From: Croceicoccus sp. Ery15
GTDB taxonomy: Bacteria > Pseudomonadota > Alphaproteobacteria > Sphingomonadales > Sphingomonadaceae
Assembly: GCF_020985305.1 (NCBI RefSeq)
Contig: NZ_CP087588.1
Coordinates: 186,001 to 250,000, forward strand
DNA length: 64,000 nt
Reading direction: 5' to 3'
The position numbers and the translations under genes are program-made. Shown in pieces: positions 33,463 to 44,300 of the stretch. Position 1 is the stretch's first letter, and every line of letters begins with the position of its first letter. The notes beneath the pieces are model-generated. The model saw only the letters and a program-made list of their open reading frames with translations, had not been told where the DNA came from and did not search any database.

Positions 33463-33837
33463 CCCGCTCGGATCGCGCATGTCCCAGCGCAGGCTGCGGC
33501 TGGACCGGGCGGGAACATCGATCCGCATGACTTGATTGCCGCGATGCGTTTCGATCTTCTTCGATCCGCTCCGCAAGCGCATCATACTGGCGGGGCCGAG
33601 CGCCAGTTCGAAGGTCACAGGCTGATCGTTGGGGTTGAAGATCACCGCTTCCATCCCCGCCCATTCGCCGCGTGCCAGGGCCGCGTCCCTGTCCTCCACC
33701 GACCCCTTGCGCGAACCGCATTCGAACAGCACCGGCGTGGCGTTCGACAGGGCGATCTCCACCTCGTCGCCCACAGCAAAATCGCGCATGCCGTCTTCGG
33801 CGACCAGCAGCGGGCCAAAGCGGCTGGGTTCGAACAC
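33448..33837 (-). pseudogene. C-terminal fragment, possibly of a DUF4139-type protein
   Basis: A frame on the minus strand from about 33860 to 33448 encodes V-F-E-P-S-R-F-G-P-L-L-V-A-E-D, a beta-rich stretch (F-A-V-G-D-E-V-E-I-A-L), N-P-N-D-Q-P-V-T-F-E-L and a final V-P-A-R-S-S-R-S-L-R-W-D-M. This resembles the end of DUF4139-type beta-sandwich proteins; I am not certain. No start of its own is present: the upstream side runs into tamB sequence on the other strand. Its stop overlaps the GNAT remnant's stop region. Confidence 0.45.
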
Positions 33838-33869
33838 CGCGGCGCGACGCTTGCCGGTCAGGGGCGGGC

Positions 33870-36800
33870 GAGCGGCGACACGGTCAAGCTGCTGCTGGAT
33901 GCCGTTCCGGAGAGCAATCGCCTCGCGCTCGATCTCGATCTGCAGGCACCAGCGGGCGGAGTGATCGCGGCGATGGCGGGTTTGACAGAGCCGCTGTCGC
34001 TGAAGATCGGCGGTAGGGGAGACTGGTCGCGGTGGGACGGCTCGCTGAACGCCGATCTTGCGGCATCAGAACTCGCCAGGCTCGATCTGACCGCGCGTGA
34101 CGGCACCTTCGCGGTCAAGGGGCCAACGCGGATCGCGCGGCTATTTCAGGGGGCGACGGCGGCGCTGCTCGGTCCGGTGATGGCGATCGATCTGACTGCG
34201 ACGCCGCAAGACCGCAGGATTGACCTGTCCGGCCATGTTTCCAGCGATGCGTTCCGCCTTGAAACCGATGGGATCGTCGATCTGGCCACAAGCAGCTTCG
34301 ATAAGTTCGGGCTGTACTTCACCCTGTTCAAACCATCCGCACTGGCCAAAAACCTGAGCGGGCGAGGCATCGCGGCCAGGCTCGATCTCGACGGTGCATT
34401 CGCAACGCCGCGCGTGGCCTACAATATCGCGGCCGCGCAGATCATGATGAACGACACGGGGCTTCGCGACCTTACGGCCAGCGGATCGGCAACGGTGGAT
34501 GCGGATCGCATCCTCATTCCCGTCAGCGCGCGGGTCGCGCGGATCACGGGGCTGGACACGGTGGCGGGCGGTTCGCTTTCGAACGTCACGCTTAATGGCG
34601 ATCTCGCGATCGAGGGAACGCGCATTCTGTCGGACAATATGCGCCTGAAATCCGATCGGATCGATGCGGGCCTGATCCTTGTCGCCGACACGTCCAAAGG
34701 GCTCTATACCGGCGCGATCGACGGGCGGATCGACAATTACCAGGTCGAAAGCGTCGGGGTGTTCGATATCCGGACCGATCTCGACCTGCGCAGCGAAGCG
34801 CAAGGCTTTGCGCTTGCAGGCCGGGTCGGGGTGCGGTCGCGATCGATCACCAACGAAAGCGTGCGCGGTTTCCTTGGCGGCAATGCGGTTGCGGGAGCGG
34901 ATGTCCGCTACGGCCCCGATGGCACCATCCGGTTCCGCAATCTAAGCGTGCAATCGCCATCGGTCGCCATTCGCGGCGGAACCGGCAGCTATTCTCCGGA
35001 CGGGCGGATCGTCTTTAACGCTGACGCCGCCACCGACCAGTACGGGCAGGTCGGCGTGCGCGTCGCCGGAACCATCGCCGATCCGCGCGCAACGATCACG
35101 GCAGAGCGGCCCGGTTTCGGCATCGGGCTCGCCAATCTTAAGGCGCGCGTCACCGCGGCGCGTATTCCCGAAGGGCGCGGCGGCTACCGGCTCGATGCCA
35201 GCGCGGATACCGATTACGGACCGCTGACGGCGGATGTGGTTATCGGCACCGGGGAGGCGCTCACGCTTGACATCAACCGGGCGAATCTGGGCGGCCTCGC
35301 CTTTGCCGGGGCGTTGCGGCAGACCCCGGCCGGGCCCTTCGCAGGCCGCCTGACCGCAAACGGCCAAGGCCTTGGCGGGGTTGTGCGGCTTGATGCGCAG
35401 GGCCGTTACCAGCAGGCCTTGATCAATCTTCGCGCGAAGGATGCGTCGCTGCCCGGCCCCGCCGGACTCACGATCGGATCGGCCATCATCGATGCACGGG
35501 TGGTGCTCTATGATCAGCCCTCGATCGTTGCCGACGCCCAGCTTTCGCAAACGCGGTTCGGCACCCTGAACATCGCCGTCGCTCGCGCGGTGGTCGATTA
35601 TCGCGCCGGGCGCGGTACGGCGAAAATCCTGGCGGAGGGCACTAGCGGCGTGCCGTTCCGCATCGCCGCCAACGCCGATATGGCACCCGAATTGTGGCGG
35701 GCGGCGATCAAGGGACGAGCGCGCGGTATCGATTTCCGCACGACGAGTCCGGCGCGCATCATTCCCAAGGGCGGCACGTATGAATTGCTGCCGACGCGCA
35801 TCGATTTCGGCAAGGGCAATATCCGGCTCGCGGGCACATACGGGTCCGGGATCAAGGTGCAGAGCCGGATGGAATCGCTCCAGCTCGATATCGTCAATGC
35901 CTTTGTCCCCGGACTGGGTTTGGATGGCGCGGCATCGGGAAGCCTGGACTTTGAACAGGCCAATGCTGCCGCCTTCCCGCGCGCCGATGCAAGGCTCAAG
36001 ATCAAGGGGCTCACCCGCACCACCGCGGTTTCGGTCAGTCAGCCGGTCGATATCAGCCTTGTCGGCAAGCTGCTGCCCGATGGTGGCGAGGCCCGGGCCG
36101 TGTTCCGCCGTCGCGGGAGCGTGATTGGCCGATTGGTCGGTTCGCTCAAGCCGCTGCCGCCGGGATCGGGTCCGTGGATGACGCGATTGATGGAGGCCCC
36201 GCTGGGCGGCGGCATCCGTTATAATGGACCGGCGGATACGCTGTTCTCGCTCGCCGGACAGCCCGACCAGCGGTTGACCGGCCCGGTCGCGGTCGCTGCC
36301 GATTTCTCCTGCCGCGTTTCGGCGCCCTGCCTTTCAGGCGTGGTGCGCGCCAACAAGCTTACCTATGAAAACCAGACCTACGGCACCCGCCTGTCCAACA
36401 TGGCGATAGAAGCCCGGTTCAGCGGCGACCGGCTGGAGATCCAGCGCCTGGATGCGACGGCGGGCGACGGCACGGTCAATGCAAAAGGTTACCTGAGCCT
36501 GGCGGCGGACAGCGGCTATCCGATGGATGTGTCGTTGCAACTCGATGATGCGCGGCTGGCGCGAAGCGATGCCATCTCGGCGACCGCGAACGGCACGCTG
36601 CGGCTTAGCAAGAGCGCGGGCAGCGATGCGCTGCTGTCAGGGAAGATCGTCCTGCCCGAAACGCGCTACCAGATCATTCGCCAGGGGAGCGCGCAGGTGC
36701 CCGAACTTACCGGGGTGCGGTTCAAGCCCCCGCGCGGGCCGCAGCGCATAACCGGCGACGAACCGGTCGAGCCGCAGCCGGGGCTGTTCTCGCTGTTGCG

Positions 36801-37505
36801 CCTCGATATTGCCCTCGACGCGCCAGAGCGACTTTACGTGTCGGGGATGGGGCTGGAATCGGAATGGAACGCCGATCTCAAGGTCGGCGGCACCAGCGCC
36901 GCGCCGCGGCTGTCGGGCTCGGTCGAGCTGGTTCGTGGTACGCTGGGATTTGCCGGCAGGTCTTTCGAGCTGACCGAGGGCCGCATCGGGTTCACCGGTG
37001 GGACCGAGATTGACCCGACCATCGATCTGGTCGCGACCGACGACATCGAGGACGTGACCGTAAATGTGAACGTCGCAGGGCGCGCGACCGATCCGGAAAT
37101 CACCTTTTCCAGCGTTCCCGGCTTGCCGCAGGACGAGATCATGTCGCGCATCCTGTTCGGCAATTCGGTCGCCAATTTGTCGGCGGTGCAGGCGGTGCAA
37201 CTCGCGGCGTCGCTCAATTCGCTGCGCGGGTCCGGTGGCGGGTTGAATCCGCTGCGCAAGGCTTTACCGCCACTGGAATCGACAGGCTGCGCATCCTTGG
37301 GTCCGACGACGCAACCGGGCGCGGCACCGCCCTGGCCGCAGGGCAGTATCTCACCGACGATATCTACGTGGAACTGATCACCGATGCGCAAGGCTTTACC
37401 GCCACGCAGCTGGAGATCAGCCTGACCAAGACGTTGTCGGTCCTGACGCAGGCGGGAGGGTCGGGAGGTACCGACCTGAATCTGCAATACAAGAAGAACT
37501 ACTGA
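33870..37505 (+). pseudogene. tamB: tamB-like translocation/assembly gene, N-terminally truncated and frameshifted near the 3' end
   Basis: From about 33870 the frame encodes a long beta-repeat protein typical of TamB/AsmA-like barrel tethers (repeating strands such as A-L-D-L-D-L-Q-A-P-A-G-G-V-I-A-A and I-R-L-A-G-T-Y-G-S-G-I-K). The C-terminal TamB domain has L-S-G-S-V-E-L-V-R-G-T-L, F-T-G-G-T-E-I-D-P-T-I-D-L and P-Q-D-E-I-M-S-R-I-L-F-G. The signal-anchor and first part are missing. Near 37250-37262 the frame is lost; the correct end (G-I-D-R-L-R-I-L-G, then L-T-D-D-I-Y-V-E-L-I-T-D) continues in another frame to TGA 37503-37505. The upstream 110 codons of open frame belong to other debris. 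Confidence 0.8.
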
Positions 37506-37699
37506 TGCGGCAGATTGCGTTGCTACTCGTGCTGGGAATTGCAGCCTGCAAGCAGCCGCCCAATTTCGACGAGCGCTACAAGGACGCCAGCACCCGGATT
37601 GAGAAACAGTCAGCCAGCATCGAAAACGAACTCAAGAGCCGTGAGGAGAGCGAACCCGCGCATCCGTCGGGACAGCACCGAGATCCTCCTTCTGACTAG
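37505..37699 (+). CDS. Small putative lipoprotein, 64 aa
   Basis: ATG 37505 overlaps the tamB stop as TGATG, a coupled pair. The N-terminus has a lipobox L-G-I-A-A-C with the Cys at residue 15, then an acidic helix (F-D-E-R-Y-K-D-A-S-T-R-I-E-K-Q-S-A-S-I). The last 15 residues look irregular and may be a frameshift product. Similar mini-lipoproteins follow tamB in some relatives, as far as I recall; function unknown. Confidence 0.55.
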   Translation: MRQIALLLVLGIAACKQPPNFDERYKDASTRIEKQSASIENELKSREESEPAHPSGQHRDPPSD

Positions 37700-37776
37700 C
37701 ACTACTTTGGCGGATCTGCGATCTGGCTCTTTCTAAGCGAGAATCCGCAGCGAATTACGTTTCCGCCAAGGAAGCG

Positions 37777-39456
37777 CTAGTCTCGCAGCTTCGCGAATTC
37801 GGATGACGCCTGCCAATGCGGCCAGCGGTCGGAATGCGCGAGGTCGCTGCCGATTGCATAAGCCATATCCACGTCCTGCGCAGCACCGCTGAAATCATAG
37901 GACGCGCGCCAGTTGTCGCAGGTCTGGTGATAGCAGTCGCGCGTGAATTCGGTCACCCATCGGTCGCCAGCCTCGCGGCCCCCATTTTCCAGGTCCACCC
38001 CACCACCCAGCGCCATCATGATCAGCGCAGGAACGCCGCGCTTGGCAAAGGCGAAATGGTCGGCGCGATAAAACAGGCCACGCTCAGGGTGCCCATCGCG
38101 GGTGATCGTTCTTCCCTGCGCCGCCGCGGCAGAGGCAAGGTCGTTTTCCAGCGTGCTCTGGCCGGCGCCGATCAGGATGAAATCCTTGGCCCGGCCGTTG
38201 GGCTGCAAGGTATCGAGCGTGATGTTGGCGACCATCTTGTCCACCGGGTAGAGCCCCGACGCCATGAAATGCTCCGCCCCCAACAGGCCGCGTTCCTCGG
38301 CGGTCCAGAACCCGAACAGCACGGTGCGGTCGGGCGCAGGGCCCTCTTTGAACATCCGCGCCAGTTCGATCACGCCAGCCACGCCCGACGCATCGTCCAA
38401 GGCGCCGCGGCGAATGGTCTGCCCGTTGGCATTGGCTGTGGGCGAAACGCCATAGGCATCCCAGTGTGCGCCGAACGAGATCGTTTCGTCGGGCCGCACG
38501 GCACCGGTGATCTTGCCGATGACATTGTGGCTTATCACGGTTTCGCTGGAAACGGGGACATCGGCATCAATCGTCAGGCCGGTCAGGGCCACCGGCTTGA
38601 AATCCCGGCTGCGGGCGGCCTTCGCCAGCGCATCGAGATCGAGGCTCGCGGCGGAAAACACGCGCTGCGCCGCCTCTGCCGAAAGCCAGCCCTGTGCGAT
38701 CAGCCGATTGCTGCCGCCGTCAGTGGCGGCGATGTCGTAATTCTCGCCGCGCGGCGCCACGATCGTGTTCCAGCCATAGCCTGCGGCCGGGGTGTCGTGG
38801 ACGATCAGCGCGCCCACCGCGCCGCGGCGCACCGCTTCCTCGAACTTGTAGCTCCACCGTCCGTAATAGGTCATGGCCTGTCCGCCGAAGGTCCCGGCCA
38901 GCGGATCGGTTGCGGGAAGGCCGAAATCGGGATCGTTGACCAGGAACACGGCGATCTTGCCGGCGATGTCCGCGCCCTTGAAATCGTCCCAGCCATTTTC
39001 CGGCGCATCGACGCCATAGCCGACAAACACCAGCGGCGCGGCCGCGATGCGGGCGCGGTCCGTATTGCGCTGGGTGCTTATGTAAACGTCCTTGCCCTGC
39101 ACCAGCGGGATGATTCCGGCTGGTGTGTCCAGTGTGAGCTGGACCGAAACATCGACCTGCGTGCGCACCAGCGGGACGTCCTGCGTCCACGAACCGTTCG
39201 GCCCGCCCGGTTCTACGCCCGCACGTTCAAGCGCCTGCGCGATATAGGCGATGGTCACTGTTTCGCCCTGGGTTCCGGGCGCGCGTCCGGCGAATTCGTC
39301 GGAGGCAAGATCGCGGATCATCGAGGACATCCGGTTCGCATCGGTGCTGGCGGCCGCGACGGGTTTTTCGCCATCGGCGGTTCCGGCCTGCGGCGTCATG
39401 CAGCCGGACAGGAGCACGGTCAGGGGTGCGAGGAATGGTGCAAGATTATGTTTCAA
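37777..39456 (-). CDS. M28-family zinc aminopeptidase lipoprotein with PA domain
   Basis: 559 aa. Lipobox L-L-S-G-C near residue 19. A PA insert domain occupies about 130-270. The M28 zinc site is complete: G-A-H-W-D-A-Y (H, D), G-A-L-D-D-A-S-G (D), W-T-A-E-E-R-G-L (catalytic Glu pair), N-I-T-L-D-T (D) and R-A-D-H-F (H). It would trim N-terminal residues from peptides in the periplasm or at the outer membrane. It lies back to back with the sigma factor - FecR - TonB receptor cluster 85 bases away, so peptide uptake is a sensible shared theme (inference). Confidence 0.92.
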   Translation of the reverse strand: MKHNLAPFLAPLTVLLSGCMTPQAGTADGEKPVAAASTDANRMSSMIRDLASDEFAGRAPGTQGETVTIAYIAQALERAGVEPGGPNGSWTQDVPLVRTQVDVSVQLTLDTPAGIIPLVQGKDVYISTQRNTDRARIAAAPLVFVGYGVDAPENGWDDFKGADIAGKIAVFLVNDPDFGLPATDPLAGTFGGQAMTYYGRWSYKFEEAVRRGAVGALIVHDTPAAGYGWNTIVAPRGENYDIAATDGGSNRLIAQGWLSAEAAQRVFSAASLDLDALAKAARSRDFKPVALTGLTIDADVPVSSETVISHNVIGKITGAVRPDETISFGAHWDAYGVSPTANANGQTIRRGALDDASGVAGVIELARMFKEGPAPDRTVLFGFWTAEERGLLGAEHFMASGLYPVDKMVANITLDTLQPNGRAKDFILIGAGQSTLENDLASAAAAQGRTITRDGHPERGLFYRADHFAFAKRGVPALIMMALGGGVDLENGGREAGDRWVTEFTRDCYHQTCDNWRASYDFSGAAQDVDMAYAIGSDLAHSDRWPHWQASSEFAKLRD

Positions 39457-39541
39457 TGTGATTTTCCGGTATTTTCGGACGGGCTTGACACATTCAGACT
39501 AGGGCATCCATCATCGCGTTGCCAAGGGAGGCATCGCCGAA

Positions 39542-40144
39542 ATGACGGAATTTATATCCGCCAAGCCGTCAGCCGGCGGGGCGGACAACGCGAACGCGGC
39601 AGCGACAGCCGAGAGCAACGCCCAGCTTGCCGGGTGGCTGTGCGAGAGCGACCGCGAGCATCTTATTGGATATCTTTCGCGCGCGCTGCGCGGGAACCGG
39701 GCCCTTGCTGAGGACATGACACAAGAGGCGCTGACCCGAATTGTCGTTTCGGGTCGGCGCTATGTCGATACCAGGGCGCGCGGCCTGCTTTATACGATCG
39801 CCCGAAACCTGCTGACCGATCATTATCGCGAAGAGATTGCACAGGCCGAGGCGATGCAGACGCTGGGCGTGATTGGTGAGGACAGTGACACCCGCAGTCC
39901 GCTTCACGACCTTGTCGCCAAACAGGATGTAGACCGGGTGCGCACGGCCATCCTGGCATTGCCTCCGCGTTGCGGACAGGTCTTCGTTCTCAACCGGTAT
40001 GAACATATGAGCTATTCGGCAATCGCCCGGCATTTCGACATCAGCGTCTCAGCGGTCGAAAAGCATATCGCCCGCGCGCTCCGCCATCTGGTCGAAGCGC
40101 TTGAGGATGCACCGGGCAGCGATGCGGTGTCGGCACCGCGATGA
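39542..40144 (+). CDS. ECF sigma factor (FecI-like), 200 aa
   Basis: Region 2 reads L-S-R-A-L-R-G-N-R-A-L-A-E-D-M-T-Q-E-A-L-T-R-I-V-V and A-R-G-L-L-Y-T-I-A-R-N-L-L-T-D-H-Y-R. Region 4 reads L-P-P-R-C-G-Q-V-F-V-L-N-R-Y, then M-S-Y-S-A-I-A-R-H-F-D-I-S-V-S-A-V-E-K-H. This is the FecI-like group that answers to a TonB receptor through FecR. The first 40 residues are an Ala-rich extension. ATGA overlap with fecR-like gene. Confidence 0.93.
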   Translation: MTEFISAKPSAGGADNANAAATAESNAQLAGWLCESDREHLIGYLSRALRGNRALAEDMTQEALTRIVVSGRRYVDTRARGLLYTIARNLLTDHYREEIAQAEAMQTLGVIGEDSDTRSPLHDLVAKQDVDRVRTAILALPPRCGQVFVLNRYEHMSYSAIARHFDISVSAVEKHIARALRHLVEALEDAPGSDAVSAPR

Positions 40145-41205
40145 AACATTTTCTGCGAACAGGTGGTCCGGCCCGGTCGGCGGTGCGCAAACACATCCTG
40201 CGCGAACGTGCGGGCAATGATGACGAGCGTGCGGGCACGGCGCCCCTGCCGGAATTGTCGGGGGCGGATCTGGACGTGGCCTACGCCTGGGACGTTGCGG
40301 GCATTCTGGAATCCGATCCCGCGATCGCGCAGATCCGGATGGCTGCGATGGGCGCGGTTGCGGGTGAGGATGAAGGCGAGGCGGTTGAGTGCAGAGCGGA
40401 AACAAGGTCGCGCCCCGCAATCGGCAAGGCGCTCTGGGCCGCGACCGGTGTGGCGCTGGCGGCATCGCTTGCCACGATTCTGCTGGTTCAGCCCCGGATC
40501 GCCTCATCCGTCCATGATGTGGCCACGGCATTCGGGGCCCCTGCCACCAGCAGGCCCACGGCCACCGCAGACGAGGTTGAAATCCGCACCATCCACGGCC
40601 AGCGGCGCAGGGCCACGCTGGCCGATGGCAGTACGGTGGTGCTCGACGCGACGACCCGGCTGTTCGTATCGACTGCGGGCGAAGAGCGGCGCGTGCGGCT
40701 GGTCGCGGGCCGCGCCATGTTCGATGTCGCGCATTCGGCCAAGCCGTTCATCGTCGAATCGAACGGTGGCGAAACGATCGACCTTGGCACAAGGTTTGTC
40801 GTCGAGGACACCGGCACCGACACCCGCGTCAGCCTGATCGAGGGCAGGCTCGCCGTGCGCACCCGGGCCCATGACGTTCCCGTCAACCTGCTCCCCGGCG
40901 AAAGCGTGAGCTACACCGCGCAGGGACCGGTCTCGCCCATCGCGGCGGTTCGCGACGATCCGGCGGACTGGACGCGCGGCCATCTGGTGTTCAACGAAAC
41001 ACGGCTGGCCGAAGCGGTTGCCACTCTGTCGCGCTATTCCTCGCGGCCGATTACTGTCGATCAATCCGCCGAACTGCAGAACCGGCGCGTCAGCGGCATC
41101 TTCCTGATCAGGGATCGCGAGGAGTTCGCCTCCGCCCTGGCTTCCGCCCTCGATCTGCGGGTGGAGAAAAGCCCCGATGGGTCCGATCGCCTGATCGCCC
41201 GCTGA
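40141..41205 (+). CDS. FecR-like anti-sigma/transducer protein, 354 aa
   Basis: The N-terminal cytoplasmic part (about 100 aa) is followed by a membrane helix (A-T-G-V-A-L-A-A-S-L-A-T-I-L-L-V). The FecR periplasmic domain follows (I-R-T-I-H-G-Q-R-R-R-A-T-L-A-D-G-S-T, G-R-A-M-F-D-V-A-H, T-I-D-L-G-T-R-F-V-V-E). The C-terminal STN-like end (L-A-E-A-V-A-T-L-S-R-Y-S) contacts the receptor in this family. It relays receptor occupancy to the sigma factor next to it. The downstream 130 bases contain a weak hairpin (CCCGT-CTTT-ACGGG) and a T8 run at 41242-41249. Confidence 0.92.
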   Translation: MKHFLRTGGPARSAVRKHILRERAGNDDERAGTAPLPELSGADLDVAYAWDVAGILESDPAIAQIRMAAMGAVAGEDEGEAVECRAETRSRPAIGKALWAATGVALAASLATILLVQPRIASSVHDVATAFGAPATSRPTATADEVEIRTIHGQRRRATLADGSTVVLDATTRLFVSTAGEERRVRLVAGRAMFDVAHSAKPFIVESNGGETIDLGTRFVVEDTGTDTRVSLIEGRLAVRTRAHDVPVNLLPGESVSYTAQGPVSPIAAVRDDPADWTRGHLVFNETRLAEAVATLSRYSSRPITVDQSAELQNRRVSGIFLIRDREEFASALASALDLRVEKSPDGSDRLIAR

Positions 41206-41340
41206 TTGTCCTGTTCCCTCCCGTCTTTACGGGGCTCGCGGTTTTTTTTGGGGCGCGGGGTGGGGTGATGGCCTCGTTCTCCGTTCACCTTGTGGAAGGC
41301 GGCGGGATTGATCGCCTCAGAGAGCAAATCAGGGGGTTTC

Positions 41341-44300
41341 ATGAGCATCCGGAAGCTATTCAATTCGCGTATCCTGGGCGGCGCCGCAGCGGCCGCGATC
41401 ATCGTCGGCGGAATGGCCGCCACGCCCGCATCGGCCAACGCAGCGCCGATCCAGTTCGAAATTGCGCGGCAGAGCCTTGGCAGCGCGCTCAACCAGCTGG
41501 CGTTGCGGTTCGACCGCCAACTCGTGCTCGAAAGCGGGCTGGTCCGCAATCGGACGACCGCAGGGCTCAAGGGCCAGTACACGCTGGAACAGGCGCTGGA
41601 CCGGCTGCTGGTGGGCACCGGCCTGAACTATGCGATCAAGGGCAATACCGTCATCATCCGCAAGGCCGGGGCGGGCCGGTTCATCCCGGTTTCCGCCCGC
41701 AGCGAGCAGGCTTCGGCGATGTCGGTGCAGGACGGCGAACCGCTGCCCGCAGGCGCGGTCGTCGAATCCGCAGCCGAGGAACCGATCATCGTTACCGGTT
41801 CACGCATCGCCCGCACCGGGTACGACACGCCACAGCCAGTCACCGCGATCGACAGCCTGGCGATTGAATCGACCGGCGTCAGCAATATTGCCGACGTGCT
41901 GACTCGGTCGCCGGTGGTGGGCGTGGGGCTTGGCCAGGCCAATTCGTACTACAACTCCGACGCGGGCGCCTCGTTCATCAACCTGCGTGGGCTTGGCACC
42001 AATCGCACGCTGGTGCTGGTCAACGGACGCCGCCGTGTCGCGGGGACCGAGCGCTCCTCGGCGGTCGATCTGACCACCATCCCGGCCAATATGGTTGAAC
42101 GGATCGAAGTGATCACCGGCGGCGCCTCGGCCGTCTATGGCGCGGATGCGGTCACTGGCGTGGTCAATATCACGCTGAAATCCGACGTGCAGGGCGTGGA
42201 ACTGAGCGGTCGCAGCGGGATTTCCAGCCGGGGCGATGGCGAAAGCTATTCGCTGGGCGCGCTGGTCGGCTCCGATTTCGCCGACGGCAGGGGCAAGGTC
42301 GTGCTGGGGGCTTCGTACAATCGCGAACATCTGTTGATGGCGAACAAGCGCGAGTTCGGGCGCAACCAGGTCGAATTGTTCTCAAACCCCGACAACACCG
42401 GACCCAACGACGGCATCTACGATTCCATCGCAATCGCCAATTATCGCTATACCGGCACGACCTACGGCGGCACCTATAATATCGGCGACACCGCCTACAC
42501 CTATGACGAGAATGGCGTGCGCCCCTTGCAGAACGACCAGCGTGTGTCGTTCTGGGGTGTTGGCGGCGACGGCTTCGACGATGCCGATTTCCGTCCGCTG
42601 CGCAACGGCAGCAAGGTGTTTGCGGCCACCACCCATCTTGAATACGAAATCAGCGACCGGATCGGCCTGTTCGCCGATGCCCAATACGCCCGCACCAAGA
42701 CCGAGGCACCGCTGCAGCCGAGCTTCGACCTGGGTGGTGATTTCACCCTTACCTACGACAATCCGCTGATCCCCGACGATGTCCGCGCACTCATGGACGA
42801 TGCCGGGATGACCGAGCTGACCTTCGGGCGGACCAATTGGGACCAGGGCCAGCAGGTCCGCTACGTGGACCGCGATACGGTGACCGGCGTGGTCGGACTT
42901 GAAGGCAAGATCGGCCGGTTCGACTGGCTTGGGTTCTATCAGTACGGCCGCTACGAGGCGGATTCGAAGGTGACGCATAATCGCATCACCTCGCGCTTTA
43001 TGCAGGCGCTTGACGTGGTCGATGGCGTCGATGGCCCGGTCTGCCGCGATGCGGCTGCGGTTGCGGCCGGGTGCGTACCGCTCAGCGTTTTTGGATCGAA
43101 TGCGGCTTCGCCCGATGCGGTGGCGTATTTTGATTATACCAAGCGTCGCAAGGTCGTGAACACACAGCAGGTCGCGGGCCTTCAGCTTAACGGCGATCTG
43201 TTCGATCTTCCCGATGGCGCGGTGCAGATCGCGCTTGGCGCGGAATATCGCAAGGAAACCACCAAGGCAGTTCCCGATCCGCTTTCCGCGATGGGAGAGC
43301 TGTGGCGCGATACCGACAACCCGGTCGATGCCTCGTTCGATGTGAAGGAAGTGTTTGGCGAAGTGCTGGTCCCGATCCTGTCGGGCCGCCGCTTTGCCGA
43401 GGAGCTCTCGCTTGAAGGCGCGGTCCGCTTTTCGGATTATAACACTATCGGCACGACCACGACCTGGAAGCTGGGGGCGCAATGGGCGCCGGTGAACGAC
43501 ATCCGCTTCCGCGTGACCCGTTCGCGCAGCGTTCGCGCCCCGAACCTTGCCGAATTGTACAGCGCAGGCTCGGTCTCGAACGTCTTCATCATCGACCCGT
43601 GCAACGCTGCGACCATCGATCTGGGCAGCACCAACCGCGCAGCCAATTGCGCGGCACTGGGCCTGGCTTCGGGCTACAGCGACCCGGAGGCAAACGCCTT
43701 CAAGTTCGTCGTCACCAGCGGCAACCCCGATGTGAACGAGGAAACCTCGAACAGCTGGACGGCGGGCGCGGTCATTACGCCGACGTTCCTGTCAGGCTTT
43801 TCGGCCTCGGTCGATTGGTGGAAGATCGACCTGAGCGGCGCAATAGGCACGGTTTCGGAACAGCGCCTTGTCGACGATTGCGTCGATGCCAGCACGATCG
43901 ACAATCCGTTCTGCAGCCAGATCGCGCGGAAGGGCAATGGCGCAATCGGATCGATCAACGTGGCGCCGATCAATATCGGTTCGCAGAACGCCGAGGGCAT
44001 CGATTTCGGCGCGACCTATCGCACCCCGATCGGTGCGGCGGATCTGCGCTTCAACGTGTCGGGCACCTATCTGATCAAGAACGAACTTGAAGTCGTCAGC
44101 GGCGATCCCACCACGCTCGACGTGTCGCGCGGCGAAGTGGACAATCCCGATTGGCGCGTCAACTTCACGCCCGGGATCACCGCAGGGCCGTTCAGCCTCG
44201 ACTGGACGGTGCGCTATATCGACAGTTCAAAGGTCGACGTGCAGCTGAGCGACGAGGGGCGCAGCGACAACAAGGTTTCGTCGAAGCTTTACAACGACAT

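Noticed and set aside
33532..33869. First 110 codons of the tamB frame as a real N-terminus
   Set aside because: Antisense to the DUF4139-like fragment and lacking a signal anchor; TamB-like sequence begins only near 33870.
37816..39711. 631-codon plus-strand frame opposite the M28 peptidase
   Set aside because: Shadow of the peptidase, which has a complete zinc site and lipobox; the antisense product is composition-biased.
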